Positions 43,751 to 51,029 of a stretch of DNA of 64,000 nucleotides are shown one piece after another. Position 1 is the stretch's first letter. Every line of letters begins with the position of its first letter. The stretch is from Thermococcus sp. JdF3. GTDB lineage: Archaea; Methanobacteriota_B; Thermococci; Thermococcales; Thermococcaceae. The stretch spans positions 62,001-126,000 of the forward strand of contig NZ_SNUK01000002.1 in NCBI RefSeq assembly GCF_012027495.1, in the 5' to 3' direction. The notes beneath the pieces are model-generated. The model made no database searches. It worked only from the letters and a program-made list of their open reading frames with translations, and was not told where the DNA came from. The translations under genes and the position numbers were made by a program.

Positions 43751-44455
43751 TCAAAGCACCCTCCTCCGGAAGAGTACCACCAGCGGGACCAGCCAGGCCA
43801 GATGCACGAGCACCGCCATCGGGAAATCGCTGTAGTCGTTTAGAGCTATGCCCTCGAAGACCCTGTACGTCCAGTACGTCGGCAAAAACGCCGTGAGCTT
43901 GCTCCAGTCCGTTGAGAGATCCCTCCAGAGGACAACGAGCTTTACCGCCACCGGAAGGATCAGGAGCCAGCCGAGAATCTTGGAGACTGTGATAGCCTGC
44001 ATTCTGGATTCGGCGAAGATGGTTATCAGCAGTCCATAGATCCAGACCTCCAGCAGGAAGAGAACGGCCAGAGCCAGAACTCCCTTCCAGGGAATCTCCA
44101 TGTCGAGAACATGAGGCGCTATCACCGTAAAGGCCACGGTCACTAACGAAGCCCACGTGAGCCTGTAAACCAAAAACGCCTCGCTGGAAATCGGCATGAC
44201 CTGCAAAGCCTGAACCGTCTTCTCCTCCTTCTCGTCGGCCATCATAAAGCCGGGAATCATGCCGAATATCATGGGTATGAATATCAGCACGAAGAGAGCT
44301 ATCCCGTAGTAAAGCTCGCCCATGCGATCCTTGAAGTAGCGGACGATGAAGAGGAGCACCAAAGTCATCCCCACGCTGTATAGGAGCATCGGGTCCCTGC
44401 GGAGCAGTTTGAGGTCGGTCCTGTATATGGCAGCGAATTTTCGCACAAAGCTCAT
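43751..44455 (-). CDS. ABC-2 type transporter permease (second)
   Basis: A 234-residue, six-helix permease. A charged cytosolic segment (MADEKEEKTVQALQVMPIS) after the second helix is the coupling element usual in ABC-2 exporters. ATG 44455 overlaps the stop of the upstream permease by 4 nt; the longer frame to 44632 has no support. Third gene of the exporter operon. Confidence 0.82.
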   Translation of the reverse strand: MSFVRKFAAIYRTDLKLLRRDPMLLYSVGMTLVLLFIVRYFKDRMGELYYGIALFVLIFIPMIFGMIPGFMMADEKEEKTVQALQVMPISSEAFLVYRLTWASLVTVAFTVIAPHVLDMEIPWKGVLALAVLFLLEVWIYGLLITIFAESRMQAITVSKILGWLLILPVAVKLVVLWRDLSTDWSKLTAFLPTYWTYRVFEGIALNDYSDFPMAVLVHLAWLVPLVVLFRRRVL

Positions 44456-45153
44456 CTCACTCCCTCCACCGCGTACCTGTAAAAGCGAACCCTTGCGAGG
44501 TAATACGCCACGATACCCCACACCATCAGACCAAGCGCCGACCACAGAAGGTTTTCCGCCGAAACCCCTCCGAAGGGGGCGCTGAAGAAGTAGAGCGCAG
44601 GATAGCTCGGGATGACGTAGAGAACCTTCCATATCCCGTCCGTCAGGTAGCCGTGATAGTGGGCGAAGGGCAGGAGGGAGAGCACCATGACGCCGAGGAG
44701 CGGCACGAAGTAGTCGTCTAAATCGCGGTATTTTGAGGCTATTGCTATGCCAAGGAGCGTATAGACTACCGAAACTAACAGGGTACCTGCCAAAACGTAG
44801 GGAAGCCCGTTCAGGGAGCGTGTGCCGAGGCAGAATATAAGCGCTGCCGCCGGGAGAGAAACCAGCGCCATGAGGAGAGCCTTGGCGAGGATGTAAGCCC
44901 TCCAGTCGAGTGGCGTAACCGCCAAAGCGCCTATCGTTCCGTCTTTCTTCTCCGCGAAGATGGCCGTGCCGACGAAGGTGAAGCCGACCATCCCGGGCTC
45001 AAGGATGAGGAAGAGGGGAACGACGGTTGAGCGGTACCCCTCTGGAAACGCCATCACCATAAGGCCATAAGCTAAAGCCACGAGCAGGTATATCGGATAG
45101 ACGTAGCCCCTCGTTCCGACCTTGATGTCCACTCCCACCAGCTGACTTATCAT
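44452..45153 (-). CDS. ABC-2 type transporter permease (first)
   Basis: A 233-residue, six-helix permease with the same layout as its neighbour, including a cytosolic coupling segment (FAEKKDGTIGALAVTPLDW). The two permeases are distinct, suggesting a heterodimeric membrane domain. It overlaps the ATPase gene by 4 nt. Substrate unknown; drug, lipid or peptide export are options. Confidence 0.82.
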   Translation of the reverse strand: MISQLVGVDIKVGTRGYVYPIYLLVALAYGLMVMAFPEGYRSTVVPLFLILEPGMVGFTFVGTAIFAEKKDGTIGALAVTPLDWRAYILAKALLMALVSLPAAALIFCLGTRSLNGLPYVLAGTLLVSVVYTLLGIAIASKYRDLDDYFVPLLGVMVLSLLPFAHYHGYLTDGIWKVLYVIPSYPALYFFSAPFGGVSAENLLWSALGLMVWGIVAYYLARVRFYRYAVEGVR

Positions 45154-46001
45154 ACGAGCCTCCTCCCCGTGACCTTCAGGAAGATGTCCTCGAGTGTTGG
45201 TTCTTCAGTGTTTATGCGCCTTATCTCATGCTCCCGCAGGATTCTCAGGAACTCCTCGTTTCCTCCAAGGTTCTCAAGCGGGAACTCGGCGGTCCTCACA
45301 TCACCGCTGGCCACATACTCGATCTTGATCAGGCGCTTACCCATCCTCACCTTCAGCTCGCCCGGATTTCCAACGAGGACTATCTTTCCGTCCACAATGA
45401 ACGCAACCCTGTCGCAGAGCTCATCGGCGACGTACATGTTGTGGGTGGTCAGAAAGATCGTCTTCCCGTTTTCGCGCATCTCAAGGAGCAGGTCTTTTAT
45501 CCTCCTTGCGCTCGCCGGGTCGAGGCCTTCGAGGGGCTCGTCAAGGAAGAGGATTTCCGGATCCGGGAGCAGAGCCCTCGCCAGATCGAGCTTCTTCTTC
45601 ATTCCCTTGGAAAAGCCGGAGACGAGTTTATCTGCCTCGTTTTCAAGCCCGACAACCTTGAGAACCTCCAGGGGGTCGAGGTGCTTTCTGTAAAAGCTCG
45701 CAAAGAACTCAAGGTTTTCGAGGGCAGTGAGACGTGAGTAAACGGCAGGAAACTCGAAGGAGACGCCGATTCTGTTGTAGTACTCCTTCCCCCATTCGCG
45801 GAGGTTCCTTCCAAGGATTTTGACGGTCCCTTCATAGTCCCTCAGGATTTTCACCAGAATTTTGACGGTCGTGGTCTTCCCAGCCCCGTTAGGACCAAGG
45901 AACCCGTAGATTTCGCCCCTCTCGACGGAGAAGCTCAGACCATCAACGCCCCTAACTTCTCCGTAGTACTTCCTAACGTTCTCAACCTCTATGACGGGCA
46001 T
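45150..46001 (-). CDS. ABC transporter ATP-binding protein
   Basis: A 283-residue ATPase. Walker A is GPNGAGKTTTV (~36-46), the signature motif is VSGFSKGMKKKLDLA, Walker B is ILFLDEPLEGLD, and the H-loop His lies in FLTTHNM. A C-terminal ~70-residue extension is typical of ABC-2 drug exporters. First gene of a three-gene operon that is preceded, in the same orientation, by a bacterio-opsin-activator-like regulator gene. Confidence 0.92.
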   Translation of the reverse strand: MPVIEVENVRKYYGEVRGVDGLSFSVERGEIYGFLGPNGAGKTTTVKILVKILRDYEGTVKILGRNLREWGKEYYNRIGVSFEFPAVYSRLTALENLEFFASFYRKHLDPLEVLKVVGLENEADKLVSGFSKGMKKKLDLARALLPDPEILFLDEPLEGLDPASARRIKDLLLEMRENGKTIFLTTHNMYVADELCDRVAFIVDGKIVLVGNPGELKVRMGKRLIKIEYVASGDVRTAEFPLENLGGNEEFLRILREHEIRRINTEEPTLEDIFLKVTGRRLV

Positions 46002-46062
46002 GGTTTCACCTATTGGTTAACTGGAAGTTCAGGTAGTTATAGGTAACCCCGCACATGTGCGG

Positions 46063-46707
46063 TTATTTGAGGGTCTCGTCGAGGAGCCTCTTAAGCCCCT
46101 TCCTCAGGTGCTCCTTCACCGTTGAGGGGCTGAGGTTCAGCATCTCCGCCAGCTCCCGCAAAGTGACCTTCCGGGGCTCGTTGAAGTAGCCGCTCTTGTA
46201 AGCCAGGAGGAGAACCTCGGCCTGCCTTTTCGTCAGCTTTGAGAGGGGACTGCTCTCCGGTTCTGCCTCCTCAACGCTGATCACCCTCGCACCGTAGGCT
46301 TCACGAAATGTTCTCACCACTTCCCCAAGGAGCTCTTCCTCGCAGAGAACCGAAAGAATGCTCTCACCCCCGACGAAGGTTCCGCTCTCAAAAATGACGA
46401 GGCCTTTCTTCTGAAGCTCGAAGAGCCTATCCGCCTGCTCCCTCTGGGGTTCAAGGGAGGCGCGGATGTAGAGCAGGTGCATACCATTCCTGGGAAAGGC
46501 CCTGACGTCCCTCACCTGGTGGAGCGCCCGCAACCGCTCGATGACCTTCTCAGGGGATTCCCGGAACTTGACTTCCACCAGCTTGATGACATCGGTGTCT
46601 ATGGTGAAGTAAGTGTCCCCGTAGGCCCACTCTATCGCTTCGAGGAGCCACTCAAGACCGGCAAAGAGCTCCTCTTTGTATGGTATTGCGAGTTTTAGGC
46701 GCTTCAT
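46063..46707 (-). CDS. HTH_10 (bacterio-opsin activator type) regulator
   Basis: A 214-residue protein. The C-terminal helix-turn-helix LTKRQAEVLLLAYKSGYF then LRELAEMLNLSPSTVKEHLR is the HTH_10 type. The N-terminal ~150 residues form a sensory region of alternating strands and helices without a known domain. It precedes the ABC exporter in the same direction with a 61-bp gap, so it may regulate it. Target and ligand unknown. Confidence 0.82.
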   Translation of the reverse strand: MKRLKLAIPYKEELFAGLEWLLEAIEWAYGDTYFTIDTDVIKLVEVKFRESPEKVIERLRALHQVRDVRAFPRNGMHLLYIRASLEPQREQADRLFELQKKGLVIFESGTFVGGESILSVLCEEELLGEVVRTFREAYGARVISVEEAEPESSPLSKLTKRQAEVLLLAYKSGYFNEPRKVTLRELAEMLNLSPSTVKEHLRKGLKRLLDETLK

Positions 46708-46760
46708 AACGAAGGCTTGACCTCAAACCTTATGGGGATTTCGGAAAAATGAAAATGGAA

Positions 46761-48428
46761 TCAGCCGCTCTCAAGCAGGTTGTCAAAGGAGTCCCTGATG
46801 CTGTACGTTACGTGCCGGTAAGCATGTATGTTGTTCAGCGCCCGTTCATCGGTGCCGATGACGATGAACGCCAGTGCGCTGGGGTTCCAGGGGTTCTCGA
46901 TCACCTCAACGACCCGCAGCGACCCGGAGTACGTCTCACCACTCTCTCTGCTGTAAACGGTCGTGCCGTTGACGATGACGGGAGCGTTCCTCTGGAGCTC
47001 GGGAAGAAGGGTGCTGTTTGAGAGCAGTACTAACGCCAGGTTTTTCCTCATGTCCTCGGGCGTTAAACTCGATACTGCCTTCAGCCCGGCATCGACACCC
47101 CTTCGTCTAAAGGAGTCGTACACGAACCTGGCCAGATTCCCTGCGGAGGAGCCATCGTCGTAAGCCACGATAACGCCCCCCTCCTTTGCGGCGTTCAGAA
47201 AGTCATCAACCGTCAGCGGAATCACGACGTTCTTTCCTCCGTTTGTTTCGTTGTAAACCCTCGCAATGACCTTGGCGAGTTCGGGCATGAAGTCATCGAA
47301 GGTTCTGTACATGTCCCTGTGCCTCGCGTAGTCATCAGCATACGCCCGGTACACATCGTCTACGAAGTAAAAGACCTTTCCGTTGCCCTTCAGCGTTGCC
47401 ATGGCTCCTTCCGGTCTGCCTGTGGCGTTTAGGTAGTACGCCTCGAAGGCCCTCACAAGCGTTTCGTAGAGCATGACCTTGAAGTTGGGGTATGCCATTG
47501 CACTCAGCTTCTCGGCGACGGGATCAAAGAGTGTCTCGTAGGGCTCGAAAAGCTCGTAGTGCTGATCAACCGCGGGATTGACGAAGCTGTGGGCGAACTC
47601 GTGGGCCAGGAAGGTTGAGTCGCCCACCGTGGCATAAACATGGGGTATTCCGCCTGCCACCTTCCCAAAGCCCAGAAATGCGTATACACTCATATTGCTC
47701 CCGCTTTCTATGTGGTATCCGAAGCCGTGGCAGCAGAAGATGGGCATCGGCACCACGTGCCACGATGATGCGTTCTTCCCGAAGAAGTCCTCCTCAAACT
47801 CAACGAGTTCGACCAGCCCAGGATTTTCTCCCACAAACGTTTCAAGCGTTCTGTTGTAGAACTCCTCGTGCTCGCGGTAGAACCTCCAGAAGTCAGTCTC
47901 CTCTGCGAACTCTGCAACGGCCTCCGCAAACTCATCGAGCTTTTTGGCGTCCAAAAACGGCCTCAATCGAAGCATATCGTCCCAGGGCATTGCCTTTGAG
48001 AAGTCCGTCGGGCTCAGGTGAATAGCGAACTCTGGAATCGCGTCGTAGTCGATTCCCTCTTCGATCATCTGCGGAACCATTTTAACCGCTGTCAGGTTTC
48101 TATAGGGGCCAAAGTACTCGTCCACGTCCCTGATGTAGCGGTAGCTCCCGGGAGTGACGCCGAGTACCGCCGGATCAACGTGCTCCCTGTACCAGCTTGA
48201 GTCGGAGAGCCTGTAGATTATCGCCACCAGCTCGACTCTGGGGTCTATCTCCACGTGAAGGCGATCCGAGAGGGAGATTGAAACCGGCGTACCTGAAGTA
48301 TGTTCCTGCATGGAGGCGGTCGTTGGGCTTTTTGTTTCCCCTCCCTGGACCTTTTCGCCCGTAGTGCCCACGCATCCGCTCGCCAGCACCACGAGGAATA
48401 CCAGCACAACAGATGCAAGCTTTTTCAC
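46761..48428 (-). CDS. Lipoprotein, DUF4932-like putative metallopeptidase
   Basis: A 555-residue exported protein. The N-terminal signal ends in a lipobox (VLASGC, Cys 19), so it is probably lipid-anchored outside the cell, followed by a Thr/Ser-rich linker. The central region has HEFAHSF (~275-281), a gluzincin-like zinc motif, with EY-type acidic residues further on. This fits the DUF4932 family. A distinct C-terminal ~130 residues contain Rossmann-like VIVAYDDGSSAG. Extracellular peptide degradation is plausible. Confidence 0.72.
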   Translation of the reverse strand: MKKLASVVLVFLVVLASGCVGTTGEKVQGGETKSPTTASMQEHTSGTPVSISLSDRLHVEIDPRVELVAIIYRLSDSSWYREHVDPAVLGVTPGSYRYIRDVDEYFGPYRNLTAVKMVPQMIEEGIDYDAIPEFAIHLSPTDFSKAMPWDDMLRLRPFLDAKKLDEFAEAVAEFAEETDFWRFYREHEEFYNRTLETFVGENPGLVELVEFEEDFFGKNASSWHVVPMPIFCCHGFGYHIESGSNMSVYAFLGFGKVAGGIPHVYATVGDSTFLAHEFAHSFVNPAVDQHYELFEPYETLFDPVAEKLSAMAYPNFKVMLYETLVRAFEAYYLNATGRPEGAMATLKGNGKVFYFVDDVYRAYADDYARHRDMYRTFDDFMPELAKVIARVYNETNGGKNVVIPLTVDDFLNAAKEGGVIVAYDDGSSAGNLARFVYDSFRRRGVDAGLKAVSSLTPEDMRKNLALVLLSNSTLLPELQRNAPVIVNGTTVYSRESGETYSGSLRVVEVIENPWNPSALAFIVIGTDERALNNIHAYRHVTYSIRDSFDNLLESG

Positions 48429-48834
48429 CTAACTCACCGTACCATCGATGAATGTCAGAATATTTAAACATTTCCAAATTATAAACTGCCGGCTTTCTCA
48501 ACTCGGCTATTTCCTGGGGTACACTGAGTTTCCTTCAATTTGTGCCGATCTAAAAAGCCAACTAAATTGCTCAGCCCAGATGAGACACCAAAAACCTAAT
48601 GTGTGAAAAAAGTATCATGAATTGGTGGTGAGGATGAAAATTGACCTGCCAGCCCCTAAACTTGAAGATAAAATGAGCTTGAGGAGGCTATGGATAAGAG
48701 AAAGAGCATAAGGCGTTACATTTTTCTCTTCTCAAGCCTCGTCGTTCACGGCGGGGATGCAATAAACACCCAACCGGCCCTTCAGCAGGAAAGCAACACT
48801 TTTTTAAAGCTTAAAATTCACACTACAATTTGAG

Positions 48835-50148
48835 ATGAAGCGTTCGGTAACGGTCAAACTCCAACCCTCCAAAGAGCAAGAGGAGAAACTCCATCAGTTA
48901 GCCGACCTTGAGGCCAAGGTTTGGAATAGGGTGAACTACCTCAGGCGGCAACAGTTCTTCCAAGGGCAAATCGTGGACTTCAACAAGACTGAAAAAACCG
49001 TTTACGAGGAGTTCAAGAAGGAAATCGGTTCTGCAACGGTTCAACAAATAGCGAGAAAGAATGCAGAAGCTTGGAGGAGCTTCTTCACCCTTGCAAGAAA
49101 GAAGCGGAACGGAGAACTCCCCACGTGGCTTAAGCCAAAACCACCGAACTACCTGAAGGAATGCGAGAAGAGAAAACCCTTAATCGTCCTGAGAAACGAC
49201 CAGTACAGGATTGAAGGGAGCAAACTCATATTGAAAGGCCTTGGGAAGTTCAGGAAACTGGAAATCCAGTTCAAGGGCAGAATACACTTGAGAGGCAAGC
49301 AGGGGCGGTTGGAAATAACTTACGACGAGGTAAAACGCAAGTGGTATGCCCACATCAGCTTCACGGTGGAGGAGAAACTTGAGGGCGAGGAATGGGTTAA
49401 GCTTCCAAGAAAACCAAAAGGAGACCTCTCGGCGGGGATTGACTTGGGAGTGAACAATTTAATGGCCGTTTACGTGGAGAATGGTCAGAGTTTTCTCGTG
49501 AATGGCAGGCCTCTCAAAAGTATTGACTTCTACTGGCGGAAGAGGATTGCCGAGTATCAATCAAAACTCAACAAAAGTGGTGCTAAGACGAGTAGAAGGC
49601 TCAAGAGAATGCACGAGAGGGCGAAACTACAGGCCAGACACTACATTAATACCTCAGTCAGGGGAACGGTTAGAAAGCTCTACGAGCTTGGAGTTTTTAA
49701 AATCGTGGTGGGCTATCCGAAGGGAATTGCTCAAAACCCTGGGAAGGGTAAGAAGCAGAATTTTATCCTCTCTCACGTGTGGCGGTTTAACACGGTCATT
49801 AAACGTTTAAAAGAAGTCGCTGAAGAGTACGGTATTGTGGTTGAGGTTGTTGATGAGGCTTTCACTTCGCAAACGTGCCCCGTTTGCGGGAGGCCCCACG
49901 AGGGCGCTCGCTTCGTTCGTGGTTTATTCAAGTGTCCCGCAACGGGGCTTGTTTTTAACGCTGACCTTGTTGGGGCGTTTAACATTTTGAAGAAGGTGGT
50001 AAAAACGATAACCCCAAATCTGAGCGGTCTTTACGCCCAGAGGAGGGGTAACTGGCCGGAGGCCCGGCCGGAGGGGTTCGAAGAACCCGCTTCTAGGGTT
50101 ATCATGATGAGAACCCCTCAAACCTCCCTGCCAATGGCGAGGGGTTAA
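48835..50148 (+). CDS. tnpB: TnpB RNA-guided nuclease
   Basis: A 437-residue TnpB. The RuvC catalytic residues are present: D203 in AGIDLGVNN, E341 in VDEAFTSQTCPVCG and D377 in FNADLVGAFNI. The zinc finger has C348, C351 and C367, but the fourth position is T370 (KCPAT), so it may be incomplete. The 45-residue tail beyond RuvC is Pro/Arg-rich. TTTTTTAAAG about 30 bp upstream is the likely TATA box, and no clear ribosome binding site precedes the ATG, suggesting a near-leaderless mRNA. TnpB proteins cut DNA guided by RNA made from the element's right end. Confidence 0.93.
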   Translation: MKRSVTVKLQPSKEQEEKLHQLADLEAKVWNRVNYLRRQQFFQGQIVDFNKTEKTVYEEFKKEIGSATVQQIARKNAEAWRSFFTLARKKRNGELPTWLKPKPPNYLKECEKRKPLIVLRNDQYRIEGSKLILKGLGKFRKLEIQFKGRIHLRGKQGRLEITYDEVKRKWYAHISFTVEEKLEGEEWVKLPRKPKGDLSAGIDLGVNNLMAVYVENGQSFLVNGRPLKSIDFYWRKRIAEYQSKLNKSGAKTSRRLKRMHERAKLQARHYINTSVRGTVRKLYELGVFKIVVGYPKGIAQNPGKGKKQNFILSHVWRFNTVIKRLKEVAEEYGIVVEVVDEAFTSQTCPVCGRPHEGARFVRGLFKCPATGLVFNADLVGAFNILKKVVKTITPNLSGLYAQRRGNWPEARPEGFEEPASRVIMMRTPQTSLPMARG

Positions 50149-50189
50149 TTCACTGGAACCCTCGCCCCTCACGGCAGGGAGGAGGTCAG
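50030..50189 (+). ncRNA. Putative omega/reRNA scaffold at the IS right end
   Basis: In IS605 elements the guide RNA overlaps the tnpB 3' end and finishes at the right end, with the guide read from flanking DNA. Here 50030-50189 is well conserved with 1-231 and shares hairpins with 62140-62327 (GGCCGG/CCGGCC; the CCTCnCC...GG-GAGG hairpin; the terminal hairpin). Position and structure are seen; transcription is inferred. The guide would begin at 50190 and match an uninterrupted nitroreductase allele next to TTAC. Confidence 0.5.
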
Positions 50190-50693
50190 AGAGACGAACC
50201 TCTAACCCTTCAGCAGGTTTCCCAGATTCTATGGGCGGCGTATGGGGTTAACAGGTGGGGAAAGAGAACCTCGCCGAGCGCCGGAGCCTGTTATCCCTTC
50301 GAGGTCTATGTTGTGGTCTCAGGCGTTGAAGGATTAACTCCAGGAATCTACCTCTACGACGGAAAGGCCCATGCCCTGGAACTGATCAGGGAGGGGCACT
50401 TCGGAAAGACTCTCGCGGAAGCCTGCCTAAACCAGCGGTGCGTTGCCACCGCGCCGGTGAACGTAGTCATCGTCGCCCACTACGAGAGAACCACGAGGCG
50501 GTACGGCGAGAGGGGAATAAGGTACGTCCACATCGATGCCGGCCACATGGGTCAGAACATTTACCTTCAGGCAACGGCCCTCGGCCTCGGCACCGTTGCG
50601 GTTGGTGCCTTCAGGGATGAGGAGGTAAAAAGGGCAATGAACGTGCCCGGAGAACCGCTCTACGTCTTCCCCCTTGGCGTCCCCGGGGAGTAG

Positions 50694-50999
50694 TCAGAGC
50701 CTCTTGAGCTCCTCAAACCTTATGAGAACCTCCTCCTTTCTCCTTATGAGGTTCTGCCTCCCAGCCTCTTTTCCGTCCTTAAGGTAAATCAGCGTCGGGA
50801 CGTTGAGGACATCGAAGCGGTTCACAAGGTCGTTCCATTCCTCGGCGTTGATGTGAACGATCTTTATCTCGGGAAATTCCCTGCCGAGATCCTCCATGAA
50901 GCTTTCGACTATCCTGCAGGGCGGACAGCCCGGAATGGAAAACCACAGGACGGTTTTTCCAGACTCAAACTCAAACTTTCCGTCGTATTCGACTATCAT
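50694..50999 (-). CDS. Thioredoxin-like protein with CPPC
   Basis: A 101-residue thioredoxin-fold protein. The redox motif CPPC lies in SIPGCPPCRIVE (21-32) and the cis-Pro in VLNVPTLIYLKDG. CPPC instead of CGPC suggests an unusual redox potential. No signal peptide. Its stop meets the broken nitroreductase tail to tail, and it ends the copper operon side downstream of copA, so it may reduce or deliver metal to the copper system. Confidence 0.88.
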   Translation of the reverse strand: MIVEYDGKFEFESGKTVLWFSIPGCPPCRIVESFMEDLGREFPEIKIVHINAEEWNDLVNRFDVLNVPTLIYLKDGKEAGRQNLIRRKEEVLIRFEELKRL

Positions 51000-51029
51000 A
51001 TCCGCACCTCCGGGAAATAAAAATGGTGG

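Larger units (their letters stand above)
48720..50189 (+). mobile_element. Complete TnpB-only IS605-family element, 1470 bp
   Basis: Boundaries are defined exactly by the split nitroreductase: the element lies between TTAC (48716-48719) and AGAGACGAA (50190 on), with no target duplication. The left end starts ATTTTTCTC and has an imperfect hairpin (CCTCGTCG/CGGCGGGG) about 20 nt in. The right end has a hairpin (CCTCGCCCCT/AGGGAGGAGG) and finishes GGTCAG. Insertion 3' of TTAC without duplication is the single-strand mechanism of IS200/IS605. Only tnpB is carried, so TnpA must come from elsewhere. Confidence 0.93.
48634..50693 (+). pseudogene. Nitroreductase-family gene split by an IS and frameshifted
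   Basis: The N-terminal piece starts at ATG 48634 (GGTGGTGAGG upstream) with MKIDLPAPKLEDKMSL. A missing base at 48680/48681 breaks the frame; restored, it continues EEAMDKRKSIRRY up to 48719. The IS occupies 48720-50189. At 50190 the gene resumes in frame with RDEPLTLQQVSQILW, NRWGKRTSPSAGACYPFE and ends at TAG 50693. Rejoined and repaired, it encodes a 196-residue FMN-dependent nitroreductase of the SagB-like type. Two independent lesions make it non-functional. Confidence 0.88.
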
